A stretch of 64,000 nucleotides of DNA from Terrabacter aerolatus. Its GTDB lineage: Bacteria > Actinomycetota > Actinomycetes > Actinomycetales > Dermatophilaceae. Shown in pieces: positions 25,709 through 35,334 of this stretch. The stretch is from NCBI RefSeq assembly GCF_007991735.1, contig NZ_BJYX01000005.1, positions 62,001 to 126,000 of the forward strand, in the 5' to 3' direction. Under the pieces are notes generated by a model. That model searched no databases. It was not told the DNA's origin and worked only from the letters and a program-made list of their open reading frames with translations. The position numbers and the translations under genes are program-made. Within the stretch, counting starts at the first letter, position 1; each line of letters opens with the position of its first letter.

Positions 25709-28700
25709 TCAGCCTTCTCTCGTGTCGGGAGTGGACTCCGGGTGGCCGGTGCGCAGCTCGTTGCTCGTCATGACCGTGCTGCCGGCGCGCGACTGGTACT
25801 CCGCGACGAGTCGCAGCAGCTCCTCGCCCGCCGGCCGACGGCCGGGCACGATGTCGCACGACCCGGCCTTGCTCTCCTGGATCTGCACGTTGGGGTCGAG
25901 CGCGACGCCGAGCAGGTCGTTGGCGGCGTCGCCGCTCACGACCGCGTTGGTGCCGACGCCCCAGTGGTAGGGCAGCCCGACCTGGTGGATGGTGCGACCC
26001 GTGACGGTCAGCGGCGTCATGCGCTCGGTCACCATGACGCGCGCCTCGATGGCGGCGCGGGCCGAGACGATGGTCGCCCACCCGCCGTTCTCGAGACCCC
26101 GCTCGGCCGCCAGCTCGGGCGAGACCTCGCAGAAGAACTCCGGTTGCAGCTCGGACAGGTAGGGCAGCCACCGGCTCATGCCGCCGGCCGTGTGGTGCTC
26201 GGTCAGCCGGTAGGTCGTGAAGACGTAGGGGTAGACGTCGGCGCCGGGCGAGTCGCCGGACGGGCTCCACAGGTTGTCCTTGCGCGGGAAGACCTTGCGG
26301 GCCGGGTTCGACTGCTGGGTGTAGAGCGGGTTCTGGACCGGGGACTCCTGCGGCTCGTAGTGGGTCGGCAGCGGCCCGTCGAGCATGCCCTTGGGGGCGA
26401 AGAGCCACCCCTTGCCGTCGGCCTGCATGACGAACGGGTCGTCGCCGGCCAGGCCCGCCGGACCGCCCGTACCCGGCTCGGGACGGTAGGAGGGCGCCTT
26501 GTCGGGCACGAAGTCCGGCACGTCGTGGCCGGTCCACTTGCCCTGCTCGGCGTCCCACCAGACGTAGCGCTTGCGCTCGCTCCACGGGTTGCCCTCGGGG
26601 TCGGCGGAGGCGCGGTTGTAGAGGATGCGGCGGTTCGCCGGCCACGCCCAGCCCCAGTCGAGCGCGGTGAGGTCCTGCTCGCGACCCGGCTTGCGGTCGG
26701 CCGCGTGGTTGACGGACCCGGCGTAGACACCGGTGTAGATCCAGCAGCCGCCGTCGGTCGAGCCGTCGGCCTTCATCTCGGTGTAGGCCGAGAGCGGCCG
26801 GCCCGCCTGGTCACCCGTGAGGTGACGGCCGTTGATCTCGGCGAGCACCGCCTCGGCGTCCGGGTCACCGTGCTCGTCGGTGGGGTAGTCCCACGTCAGG
26901 TCGAGCAGCGGACGGTCACGCTCGTCGGTGGAGTCGGCGAGCAGCTCCCGCACCCGCCGGCCCAGCTCGTAGAAGAACTGCAGCTCGCTCTGGCAGTCGC
27001 CCGGGGGCTGGACCGCCTGGTGGTGCCACTGGAGCATGCGCTGGGTCTGCGTGAACGACCCGCTCTTCTCGGTGTGCGCCGCCGCGGGGAGGAAGAAGAC
27101 CTCGGTCTGGATGTCCTCCGTGACGAGCTCGCCCGAGGCGATCTCGGGTCCGTCCTTCCAGAACGTCGCGGACTCGATCATGTTGAAGTCGCGGACGACG
27201 AGCCACTTGAGGTGCGACATGGCCTGGCGCTGCATGCGCCCGTGGGCCGAACCGACGGCCGGGTTCTGACCGAGGAGGAAGTAGCCCTCGACCTGGTCGT
27301 CGAGCATCGCCATCGTCGTCTGGTAGGTGCCGTGCGCCCCGGTCAGCTTCGGCACATAGTCGAAGCACCAGTCGTTCTCGGCCGTCGCGGCCTTGCCCCA
27401 CCACGCCTTGAGCAGGCTCACGGCATACGTGTCGGCGTTGGCCCAGAAGCCCTTCTGCTCCTTGTTGCCGATGGCCGCGAGGTACTCGTCCCATGTGTCG
27501 TGCAGACCGGCGACGGGCATCGCGAGGTAGCCGGGGAGGATGTTGTAGAGCGTCGGGATGTCGGTCGACCCCTGGATGCTGGCGTGACCGCGCAACGCCA
27601 TGATGCCGCCGCCCGGACGGCCCATGTTGCCGAGCAGCAGCTGGACGATGGCGGCGGTGCGGATGAACTGCGCGCCGAGCGTGTGCTGGGTCCAGCCCAC
27701 GGCATACACGAACGCCGTCGTGCGCTCACGTCCGCTGTTCTCGGTGACGGACCGCGCGAGGTACTCGAAGTCGTCGACGCTGATGCCGCACGTGTCGGCG
27801 ACCATCTCGGGCGTGTAGCGGGCGTAGTGCCGCTTGAGGATCTGGAAGACGGTGTTCGGGTCCTGGAGGGTCTCGTCGCGCAGGACGCGGGCGTGCTCGA
27901 GGGCAGGCCCGCCGGACCCGTGCTCGTCGCCGGCGGCCCGCGCGGACTTGGCCTCACCGTGCTCGTGCCCGGCCGCAGGGCCCCCGATGGTGCCGGGCGT
28001 CTCGTCGTCCTCGCCGTCGCTGCTCGCGTAGGCCCACGTCTGCTGGGAGTAGCTGCCCTTGGCGTCGTCGTAGCCGGAGAAGAGACCGTCGAGGTCCTCG
28101 GTGTCCCGGTACTCCTCGCTGACCATCGTCGCGGCGTTGGTGTACGCGACGACGTACTCCTTGAAGTACAGCTCGTGGTCGAGGATGTACTTGATGAGGG
28201 CGCCGAGCAGCACGACGTCGCTGCCCGCGCGGATCGGGATGTGCTTGTCGGCCGTCGCCGACGTGCGCGTGAACCGCGGGTCGATGTGGATGACCCGGGC
28301 ACCCTTGAGGCGCGCCTCCGTCACCCACTGGTACGCGACCGGATGGCACTCGGCCATGTTCGATCCCTGGATGACGATGCAGTCGGCGTTGGACAGGTCC
28401 TGCACGTACTGCGTGGCGCCGCCGCGCCCGAACGAGGACCCCAGACTGGGGACCGTGGAGGAGTGTCAAATACGAGCTTGGTTCTCGATCTGGATGGCGC
28501 CCGCGGCGGTGAAGAGCTTCTTGATGAGGTAGTTCTCCTCGTTGTCGAGCGTCGCTCCGCCCAACGAGGCGATCCCCATGGTGCGCCGCAACGGGCGCCC
28601 GTGCTCGTCGCGGTCCTGCCAGGTGCGCCGGCGCGACTCGACGAAGCGCTGGGCGACCATCTCGACGGCCGTCGACAGCTCGATGGGCTCCCAGTCCGTG

Positions 28701-29035
28701 CCACCCGGGCGACGGTAGAGCGCCTTGCGCTGGCGGCCGGGGTTGTTGACGAGCTGCTCGCTCGCGGATCCCTTGGGGCACAGGCGGCCACGCGACACGG
28801 GCGAGTCCGGGTCGCCCTCGATCTGCACGACGCGCCCGTCCTTGACGAAGACGCGCTGGCCGCAGCCGACCGCGCAGTACGGACAGACGCTCTGGACGAC
28901 CTTGTCGGCCGTGGCGGTGCGGGGCGCGAGCTCGCGCGTGTGGGCGGAGGTGACCGACGGTCCCCGTCCGAGGAAGTCGCCGGAGCGCACCTGCCGGACG
29001 ACCGGCCAGGACAAGAAGGTCTTCTTGGGATCCAC
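25709..29035 (-). CDS. fdhA: formate dehydrogenase catalytic subunit, selenoprotein (UGA = Sec190)
   Basis: 1108 aa including selenocysteine. The frame is interrupted only by TGA at 28468-28466, in the context NQARI-U-HSSTVPSLGSSFGRGG, which matches the Sec site of FdnG-type enzymes; the conserved His follows. The 4Fe-4S motif is C51-x2-C54-x3-C58...C86 (CPYCAVGC...GRLCPKG). The rest is a molybdopterin/tungstopterin oxidoreductase with a disordered acidic/His-rich insert near 335-375. It oxidises formate to CO2. GTG 29035 has GAGAGGTG upstream. No twin-arginine signal is seen at the N-terminus, so a cytoplasmic-side location is likely. A gene finder would split it at 28466. First gene of fdhA-fdhB-nrfD-OFA. 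Confidence 0.93.
28436..28454 (-). promoter_or_regulatory. SECIS hairpin of fdhA
   Basis: In the mRNA GGUCCCCAGUCUGGGGUCC folds as GG-U-CCCC, loop AGUCU, GGGG-U-CC. It starts 11 nt after the UGA, the same distance as in E. coli fdhF, and has a GU in the apical loop and an opposed/bulged U in the stem, the features SelB recognises. It is also coding sequence. Confidence 0.85.
28466..28468 (-). other. in-frame UGA selenocysteine codon
   Basis: TGA 21 codons before the GTG at 28405, with uninterrupted homology on both sides. Sec replaces the Cys that binds Mo/W in other formate dehydrogenases. Confidence 0.92.
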
Positions 29036-29187
29036 CGCTGCACCTCTCTGGACGGGGCGACCGGACCAGGACAGCACCGCTGCCCGGGGGACGCCACACA
29101 AGCATTACCCACTCGGGGGACGTCGTCCACGGGCGCCCTCCACGGATGGTCCCCACCCGGCTCCGCGGACGCTCGCCACCCGCTGTC

Positions 29188-29193
29188 TAGAAT
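29188..29193 (+). promoter_or_regulatory. -10 box TAGAAT of the FUSC gene
   Basis: TAGAAT ends 9 nt before the ATG at 29203; no Shine-Dalgarno between them. Confidence 0.45.
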
Positions 29194-29202
29194 CGACCAC
29201 AG

Positions 29203-30267
29203 ATGACGAGAGAGCCCGACCCCACGCCGACCAGAGGACCCGCGAGGTCCGTGGCCCGGGGGCTGGTTGCCCTGGGTCCGCACCGCGGAGCCCACCGGGT
29301 GGCCCTCCGGGCAGGCGTCTCGGTGCTCGTGCCGCTGCTGCTCCTCGTCCTCGTGGGTCGGGTCGAGTGGACGGCGTATGCCGCGTTCGGCGCCTTCACC
29401 TCGTTGTACGGCCGCAACCACGCCCGACCCGAACGCGCCGGGATGCAGGTCGTCGCCGGCGGGTTCCTCACCCTGGCGGTGACGCTCGGCGTGCTCGTCT
29501 CCCTCGCCCCGGACTCCCGGTGGCTCGTCGTGCCGGTGGGAGCCCTCCTCGCCGCCGGCGGTTCGCTCACGTCGGACGCCTATGGCTGGCACCCGCCGGG
29601 CCCGCTCTTCCTCGTCTTCGGCTTCGCCGTCTGCGCCATGGTGCCCTCGACGCCGGTGACGGTGCTCGTGGCGGCGGGCATCGCCGCGCTGAGCGCCCTC
29701 TTATCCCTGGCGGTCGCCCAGGTCGGGGTCCTGCGCGAGCCCGGCTCGTGGGAGCCGCCCGTGCTGCCCGCCCCGCGCTTCCGGGACGCTCTCGCCGCGC
29801 CGGGCGCCGGGACCCACCTGCTGCGCCACGTCGTGGCGCTCTCGATCGCGGGCGCCGTGGCGACGGCCCTCGACTGGCAGCACCCCTACTGGGCCATGGT
29901 CGCCGCCGTGGTCGTCCTCTCCGGACCTGACCTGCTCTCGCGGCTGACGCGCGGTGTCCAGCGGGTCGTCGGCACCCTGCTCGGCCTCGGGGTCGCGACG
30001 GTCGTCCTGGCGTGGCACCCGCAGGCGGTGACGGCGGTGCTCGCGATCGTCGTGCTCCAGGTCCTCACCGAGCTGTTCGTCGGGCGCAACTACGCGGTCG
30101 CCCTGCTCTTCATCACCCCGCTGGCGCTCCTCATGGGCCAGCTCGCCCACGAGGCGCCGATCGGGCCGCTGCTGCGCGACCGGCTGCTCGAGACGGTCCT
30201 CGGCGCCGTCGTCGGAGCCGTGGTGCTGCTCCTCGTCCCGGACCGCGCGGCGCGGCACGACGCCTGA
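29203..30267 (+). CDS. FUSC-family (aromatic acid exporter-like) membrane protein
   Basis: 354 aa in two similar halves, each with about 4-6 membrane spans: EWTAYAAFGAFTSLYGR in the first, and TALDWQHPYWAMVAAVVVLSGPDLLSRLTRGVQRVVGTLLG in the second. The HPYWAMVAAVVVL...RGVQRVVGTLLG block is the FUSC signature known from fusaric-acid and p-hydroxybenzoate efflux proteins. Substrate unknown. It is divergent from fdhA with 167 nt between starts and is followed by a helicase gene 60 nt away. Confidence 0.82.
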   Translation: MTREPDPTPTRGPARSVARGLVALGPHRGAHRVALRAGVSVLVPLLLLVLVGRVEWTAYAAFGAFTSLYGRNHARPERAGMQVVAGGFLTLAVTLGVLVSLAPDSRWLVVPVGALLAAGGSLTSDAYGWHPPGPLFLVFGFAVCAMVPSTPVTVLVAAGIAALSALLSLAVAQVGVLREPGSWEPPVLPAPRFRDALAAPGAGTHLLRHVVALSIAGAVATALDWQHPYWAMVAAVVVLSGPDLLSRLTRGVQRVVGTLLGLGVATVVLAWHPQAVTAVLAIVVLQVLTELFVGRNYAVALLFITPLALLMGQLAHEAPIGPLLRDRLLETVLGAVVGAVVLLLVPDRAARHDA

Positions 30268-30315
30268 GCCGCACCTCCGGGGCGGCGCGGTTCGAAGCAG
30301 CAGCCCGGCGGACGG

Positions 30316-30321
30316 CATACT
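30316..30321 (+). promoter_or_regulatory. -10-like CATACT before the DUF3516 helicase
   Basis: CATACT ends 6 nt before the second of two adjacent GTG codons (30328), which favours that codon as start. It overlaps a copy of the CGGCATAC motif. Confidence 0.35.
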
Positions 30322-30327
30322 CACGTG

Positions 30328-32874
30328 GTGACGAAGAACCTCAGCGAGCGCATCCCGCGGGACCCCGATCCCGACGGCCTCTACGAGGTCTTCACCGGGT
30401 GGACGACCGAACGCGGCCTGACGCTCTACCCGCACCAGGAGGAGGCCTTCCTCGAGATCCTGAGCGGCAGCAACCTCATCCTGTCGACACCCACCGGCTC
30501 GGGGAAGTCGCTCGTCGCCACGGCCGCCCACCTCACGGCGCTCGCCGAGGACCGCGTCAGCTTCTACACCGCGCCGATCAAGGCGCTCGTCTCCGAGAAG
30601 TTCTTCGCCCTGTGCGAGCAGTTCGGAGCAGACAACGTCGGCATGATCACGGGGGACGCGTCGGTCAACGCCGACGCCCCGATCATCTGTTGCACCGCCG
30701 AGATCCTCGCGAACCTCGCTCTGCGAGAAGGCAGCTCGGCAGACGTCGGGCTCGTCGTCATGGACGAGTTCCACTTCTACTCCGAGCCCGACCGCGGCTG
30801 GGCGTGGCAGGTCCCCATCCTCGAGCTGCCGCAGGCGCAGTTCGTCCTCATGTCGGCCACGCTCGGCGACGTCACGATGTTCAAGGACGACCTGACTCGG
30901 CGCACCGGCCGCTCGACCGCCGTGATCACCGGCACCGAGCGACCCGTCCCCCTCGAGTTCTCGTATGCCGTGACGCCGCTGCACGAGACCATCGAGGAGC
31001 TGCTCGAGAAGGACCGGGCGCCCGTCTACGTCGTCCACTTCACGCAGGCGGCCGCCCTCGAGCGCGCCCAGAGCCTCATGGCCGTCAAGATCACGACCCG
31101 GGAGGAGCGCGAGGCCATCGCCGCGCGCATCGGCGCCTTCCGCTTCGGCGCCGGCTTCGGCCGCACGCTCTCGCGGCTCGTGCGGCACGGCATCGGCGTG
31201 CACCACGCCGGCATGCTGCCGAAGTACCGCCGGCTCGTCGAGCAGCTCGCCCAGGACGGCCTGCTCAAGGTCATCTGCGGCACGGACACCCTCGGGGTCG
31301 GCATCAACGTGCCCATCCGCACGGTGCTGCTCACGGGACTCACGAAGTTCGACGGGACCAAGCAGCGCACCCTCAAGGCGCGCGAGTTCCACCAGATCGT
31401 CGGGCGGGCCGGACGCGCCGGGTTCGACGCGCGCGGCTGGGTCGTCGCCCAGGCGCCGGAGCACGTCGTCGACAACCTCCGCGCCGTCGAGAAGGCCGGC
31501 GACGACCCGAAGAAGCAGAAGAAGATCCAGCGCAAGAAGGCGCCCGAGGGTTTCGTCAACTGGTCGGAGGAGACGTTCGAGCGACTCATCGCCGCCGAGC
31601 CCGAACCGCTCCAGCCGCGCCTCAAGGTCTCGCACTCGATGCTCGTCAACATCCTCGCGCGCGAGGGCAACCCGGTCGCCCACACCCTGCGGCTGCTCTC
31701 GGACAACCACCACGAGCCCAAGGACCAGCGGCGCCTGCAGCGGCACGCGCTCGTCCTCGCCAAGGAGCTGCTCACCTCGGGCGTCGTCGAGCGGCTCGCG
31801 ACCCCCGAGGAGTCGGGTCGGCGCCACGCGCTGACGATCGACCTCCAGCGGGACTTCGCCCTCAACCAGCCCCTCGCCCCCTTCGCCCTGGCCGTCATGG
31901 ACACGCTCGACCCCGAGTCCGACTCCTACGCAAGGGATCTCGTCTCCGTCATCGAGGCGATCCTCGAGGACCCGCGCCAGGTGCTGTGGGCCCAGCAGTT
32001 CAAGGCCCGCGGGGAGGCCGTGGCCGCCATGAAGCTCGACGGGGTCGAGTACGAGGAGCGCATGGAGCGGCTCGAGGAGGTCAGCTGGCCCAAGCCTCTC
32101 GCCGACCTGCTCGAGGTGACCCTCGCGGCCTACCGCCAGACGCACCCGTGGATCTCGCAGGACGCCCTCTCACCCAAGTCGGTCGTGCGCGAGATGTACG
32201 AGCGCGGCATGACCTTCAACGAGTTCGTCTCCTACTACGGCCTCTCCCGCTCGGAGGGCCTCGTCCTGCGCTACCTCACGGACGCCTACCGCACGCTGCG
32301 CCACACCATCCCGGAGACGACGCGCACCGAGGAGCTCGAGGACCTCATCGAGTGGCTCGGTGAGCTGGTGCGACAGACCGACTCGAGCCTGCTCGACGAG
32401 TGGGAGGACCTCGTCAACCCCAGCGACGCCGTGCTCTCGCAGACGGACCTCGCTCCCCCGGCGCGTCCCATCACGACCAACGAGCGCGCCTTCACCGTGA
32501 TGATCCGCAACGCGATGTTCCACCGCGTCGAGCTCGCCTCGCGCGACGAGTGGGAGGAACTCGGCGAGCTGGAGGCGCGCGTCGCCGAGCTGACCGACCC
32601 GCCGCAGAAGGTCGTCATGGACGCCCAGGCCTGGAACGATGCCCTCGGGGCCTTCTACGACGACCACGACGCCATCGCCACCGACCAGGGCGCCCGTTCG
32701 CCCGCGCTCCTGCAGGTCGAGCGCACGCCCACCGAGTGGCGGCTGCGTCAGGTCGTCGTCGACCCGGACGGCGACTTGGACTGGGGCATCACCGCGGTCA
32801 TCGACCTCGCGGCGAGCGACGACGTCGGCGCGGCCGTGCTCACGGTCACCGGCTTCGAGCGCCTGGGCGGCTGA
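30328..32874 (+). CDS. DEAD/DEAH-box helicase with C-terminal DUF3516
   Basis: 848 aa Ski2-like superfamily-2 helicase. Walker A TPTGSGKS at 54-61, DEFHF as motif II, MSATLGD as motif III, GTDTLGVGIN and HQIVGRAGRAG as motifs V-VI. A Lys-rich spacer (DDPKKQKKIQRKKAPEG) separates the core from the actinobacterial DUF3516 domain. A role in RNA or DNA metabolism is known only by family. Two GTG codons in a row (30325, 30328) can serve; the -10 spacing favours 30328. Confidence 0.9.
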   Translation: MTKNLSERIPRDPDPDGLYEVFTGWTTERGLTLYPHQEEAFLEILSGSNLILSTPTGSGKSLVATAAHLTALAEDRVSFYTAPIKALVSEKFFALCEQFGADNVGMITGDASVNADAPIICCTAEILANLALREGSSADVGLVVMDEFHFYSEPDRGWAWQVPILELPQAQFVLMSATLGDVTMFKDDLTRRTGRSTAVITGTERPVPLEFSYAVTPLHETIEELLEKDRAPVYVVHFTQAAALERAQSLMAVKITTREEREAIAARIGAFRFGAGFGRTLSRLVRHGIGVHHAGMLPKYRRLVEQLAQDGLLKVICGTDTLGVGINVPIRTVLLTGLTKFDGTKQRTLKAREFHQIVGRAGRAGFDARGWVVAQAPEHVVDNLRAVEKAGDDPKKQKKIQRKKAPEGFVNWSEETFERLIAAEPEPLQPRLKVSHSMLVNILAREGNPVAHTLRLLSDNHHEPKDQRRLQRHALVLAKELLTSGVVERLATPEESGRRHALTIDLQRDFALNQPLAPFALAVMDTLDPESDSYARDLVSVIEAILEDPRQVLWAQQFKARGEAVAAMKLDGVEYEERMERLEEVSWPKPLADLLEVTLAAYRQTHPWISQDALSPKSVVREMYERGMTFNEFVSYYGLSRSEGLVLRYLTDAYRTLRHTIPETTRTEELEDLIEWLGELVRQTDSSLLDEWEDLVNPSDAVLSQTDLAPPARPITTNERAFTVMIRNAMFHRVELASRDEWEELGELEARVAELTDPPQKVVMDAQAWNDALGAFYDDHDAIATDQGARSPALLQVERTPTEWRLRQVVVDPDGDLDWGITAVIDLAASDDVGAAVLTVTGFERLGG

Positions 32875-32946
32875 TCCCCGCCGGACCCCTCCGAGCTCCT
32901 CGGCAGGATCCTCGGCAGGATCCTCAGCAGGCCCCTCAGCAGGACC

Positions 32947-33390
32947 TCAGCCGCCAGACTCGGCGAGGCGCTTCAGCTCGGTCATCGCACCCTCGGTCTG
33001 GGCCGGCAGCTGGCGGTTGATCACCGGCGTCAGCAGCTTGCCGAAACCCTTGGTGCCGATGGTGATCGTGTGGGTCAGTCGGGTCTGCCGGGGCGTCGGT
33101 CCGGGCTCGACGTCGAAGTCGACCGTCACGTCCATCATCTTGTCGGTGAAGGAGTTCGTGAGCTTGTGGTCCTGCTCGCGGGCCACGACCCGGCCGTCCA
33201 TCACCCCGGTGCGGCCGCCGTCCTTGTAGTGGTACCTCAGCTGCGTGCCCACCGCCGTGGGACCACCGCTCAGGTTGTCGAGCTGAGTGCAGCGCGCCAG
33301 CCACTCCGGTGCGCGCGTGACGTCGTCGAGGATGGCGAAGACCGCTGCCGGAGGAGCGTCGACGATCTCGGTGCGGGCGTGGTGCGGCAT
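32947..33390 (-). CDS. SRPBCC (START-like) family protein
   Basis: 147 aa. HHARTEIVDAPPAAVFAILDDVTRAPEWLARCTQLDNL is the opening strand-helix of polyketide-cyclase/SRPBCC folds, and the C-terminal helix (GFGKLLTPVINRQLPAQTEGAMTELKRLAE) closes the hydrophobic pocket. Ligand unknown. ATG 33390 has GAGAGGTGA upstream. It is divergent from the BAAT-like hydrolase gene. Downstream lie imperfect 12-bp repeats (32905-32945). Confidence 0.82.
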   Translation of the reverse strand: MPHHARTEIVDAPPAAVFAILDDVTRAPEWLARCTQLDNLSGGPTAVGTQLRYHYKDGGRTGVMDGRVVAREQDHKLTNSFTDKMMDVTVDFDVEPGPTPRQTRLTHTITIGTKGFGKLLTPVINRQLPAQTEGAMTELKRLAESGG

Positions 33391-33454
33391 GGCAGTCACC
33401 TCTCGTGGCGGGCGACCGAGCGGGCGCCGATCGGCTCCATCCTGTCACCGCGGA

Positions 33455-33460
33455 TAGGTT
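33455..33460 (+). promoter_or_regulatory. -10 box TAGGTT of the BAAT-like hydrolase
   Basis: TAGGTT ends 7 nt before the GTG at 33468 and decides that start over an earlier in-frame codon. Confidence 0.5.
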
Positions 33461-33467
33461 GGGCTCC

Positions 33468-34310
33468 GTGGATCTGCAGGAATACCCGACCGACGCCGAC
33501 GGTGTGCTCGTCGAGCCCGCCCACGGTGGCAACGGCACGGGAGTGCTCGTGCTCTCCGGGTCGAGTGGCCGCGTCGAGCGGGACCGCGCCCGGCTGCTCG
33601 CGCGCGCGGGCGTATCGGCCGCCCTGACCTATCGCTGGTTCGGCGGCGACGGCCGGCCCGCCGCCATCTGGGAGTACCCGCTCGAGGCCTTCGCCCCCGC
33701 GGTCGCGTCGCTCGCCGAGCGCTGCGACCGGGTCGTGCTCCTCGGCGTCTCGAAGTCTGCCGAGGCCTTCCTGCTGTATGCCGCGGACGACCCCGCCGTC
33801 GACGCCGTGGTCGCGCTCGCGCCCAGCCACGTCGCCTGGGCCAACGTCGGCCCGGGACCCGACGGCGCGCTGCGGCCGCAGCACTCGTCGTGGAGCCGGG
33901 CCGGGCGGCCGGTGCCCTTCGTCCCCTACGACGACGCCGCCGAACCTGTCGGCGACCCGCCGGCCTACGCCCCCGTCTACGAGCAGAGCCTGCGCACCCA
34001 CGCCGACCTCGTCGCCGCGGCGACGATCCCCGTCGAGCGGTTCTTCGGTGACGTCCTGCTCGTGGCCGGCGGCGACGAGCGGGTGTGGCCGTCGGTCGGC
34101 TTCGCGCAGGCCGTGCGCGCCCGGCGCGAGGCGCTCGACCTCCCGACGACGCTCGTCACCCACCCCGCTGCGGGCCACCGCGTCGTGCTCCCGGGGGAGC
34201 CGGTCGCTGCGGGCGGCCAGCCCATGGCCCGGGGCGGCACCGAAGCGGCCGACCGCGCGCTCGGGGAGCGCGCCTGGCCCGAGATCCGGCGCGTGCTCGA
34301 GCTCCCCTGA
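33468..34310 (+). CDS. acyl-CoA thioester hydrolase/BAAT C-terminal-like alpha/beta hydrolase
   Basis: 280 aa alpha/beta hydrolase. GTGVLVLSGSSGRVERDRARLLA gives the oxyanion strand-turn; VVLLGVSKSAEAFLLYA holds the nucleophile elbow (GVSKSAE, where BAAT enzymes have GxSKG); VLLVAGGDERVWPS the acidic residue; and HPAAGHRVVLPGE the catalytic His. The SKS(A) form suggests a thioester or peptidase-like activity, substrate unknown. Two tandem hairpins follow the stop. Confidence 0.75.
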   Translation: MDLQEYPTDADGVLVEPAHGGNGTGVLVLSGSSGRVERDRARLLARAGVSAALTYRWFGGDGRPAAIWEYPLEAFAPAVASLAERCDRVVLLGVSKSAEAFLLYAADDPAVDAVVALAPSHVAWANVGPGPDGALRPQHSSWSRAGRPVPFVPYDDAAEPVGDPPAYAPVYEQSLRTHADLVAAATIPVERFFGDVLLVAGGDERVWPSVGFAQAVRARREALDLPTTLVTHPAAGHRVVLPGEPVAAGGQPMARGGTEAADRALGERAWPEIRRVLELP

Positions 34311-34321
34311 CCGCGGACCGA

Positions 34322-34354
34322 GGTCCGTGTGCACGGACCGCCCCGCACGGGGCG
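34322..34354 (+). terminator. tandem hairpins after the BAAT-like hydrolase
   Basis: GGTCCGTG (34322-34329) pairs with CACGGACC (34332-34339); directly after, CGCCCC (34339-34344) pairs with GGGGCG (34349-34354). No T-tract. Confidence 0.5.
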
Positions 34355-34459
34355 GCACCTGCTCACGAAGACGCGGCGACAGGCGTCACGGGAGACCGCC
34401 ACGCGGGTATGTTGCCCAGTGCCCACATCGGGGACCCCTCGACCGACAGGACCAGCTCC

Positions 34460-35245
34460 ATGGACTCCACTGACGTCACCGCAGCCTCACGGCGCGCCGG
34501 TGACCATCCCGCCCTCGAGACCGCGGCCCGCGTCGGCTATGCCGTCAACGGCGTGCTCCACATCGTCATCGGCGTCATCGCCCTCCAGCTCGCCTTCGGG
34601 TCCAAGGGCAGGAGCGCCGACCAGTCCGGGGCCCTCGGCTCCATGGCCGACAACGGTTTCGGCCTGCTCCTGCTCTGGGTCGCCGTCGTCGCCTGGCTCG
34701 GCCTGGGCCTGTGGCAGGTCACCGAGGCGATCTCGGGCGGGTGGCAGACGAGCGACCGCGTCAAGGCCGCGGCCAAGGCCGTCGTCTACTTCGTGCTGTC
34801 GTGGACGGCCTTCAAGTTCGCCAGTGGCAAGGGCACGTCGAGCAAGAGCCAGACGACCGACTTCACGGCCAGCCTCATGAAGCAGCCGGCCGGCCAGTGG
34901 CTCGTCGCCCTCGTCGGCCTCGCCGTCATCGCGGTCGGCGTCTACCACGTCGTCAAGGGCTGGAAGCGCAAGTTCCTCCAGGACCTCGAGACCCACCCCG
35001 GCCAGTGGATCGTCAAGGCCGGACGCGTGGGCTACATCGCCAAGGGCATCGCCCTCGCCATCGTCGGCGGACTCTTCGTCCTCGCCGCCGTGCGCCACAA
35101 GCCGAGCGAGGCCCGCGGTCTCGACGGCGCCCTGCACAACCTGCTCGGCGCCCCGGGTGGTGCCGTCCTGCTCGCCCTCGTCGCCCTCGGCCTCGTCGCC
35201 TTCGGCATCTACTGCTTCGGCCGGGCGCGGCACGCCGACGTCTGA
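34460..35245 (+). CDS. DUF1206 membrane protein
   Basis: 261 aa with three repeats of a two-helix unit, each beginning with an Arg-x-Gly-Tyr motif (ARVGYAVNGVLHIVIGVIAL; then AVVYFVLSWTAFKF; GRVGYIAKGIALAIVGGLF), as in DUF1206 proteins. Six membrane spans; function unknown. ATG 34460 follows AGGACCAGCTCC. A strong hairpin lies 15 nt after the stop. Confidence 0.85.
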   Translation: MDSTDVTAASRRAGDHPALETAARVGYAVNGVLHIVIGVIALQLAFGSKGRSADQSGALGSMADNGFGLLLLWVAVVAWLGLGLWQVTEAISGGWQTSDRVKAAAKAVVYFVLSWTAFKFASGKGTSSKSQTTDFTASLMKQPAGQWLVALVGLAVIAVGVYHVVKGWKRKFLQDLETHPGQWIVKAGRVGYIAKGIALAIVGGLFVLAAVRHKPSEARGLDGALHNLLGAPGGAVLLALVALGLVAFGIYCFGRARHADV

Positions 35246-35260
35246 CCTCGCTCGATAGCG

Positions 35261-35299
35261 GCGAACGGCCGGGAACCCTTGGGGTTCCCGGCCGTTCGC
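35261..35299. terminator. bidirectional hairpin between DUF1206 and PAP2 genes
   Basis: 18-bp perfect stem (35261-35278 with 35282-35299) and a TTG loop in a convergent gap; followed by ATTCTG on the plus strand. Confidence 0.8.
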
Positions 35300-35334
35300 A
35301 TTCTGGGTGGCGTGGCGCCGCAGCCGGGCCGCGC

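Noticed and set aside
28466-28468. In-frame stop in fdhA as sign of a pseudogene or sequencing error
   Set aside because: The UGA is exactly at the known Sec position, a SECIS hairpin follows at the expected distance, and the full Sec machinery is nearby.
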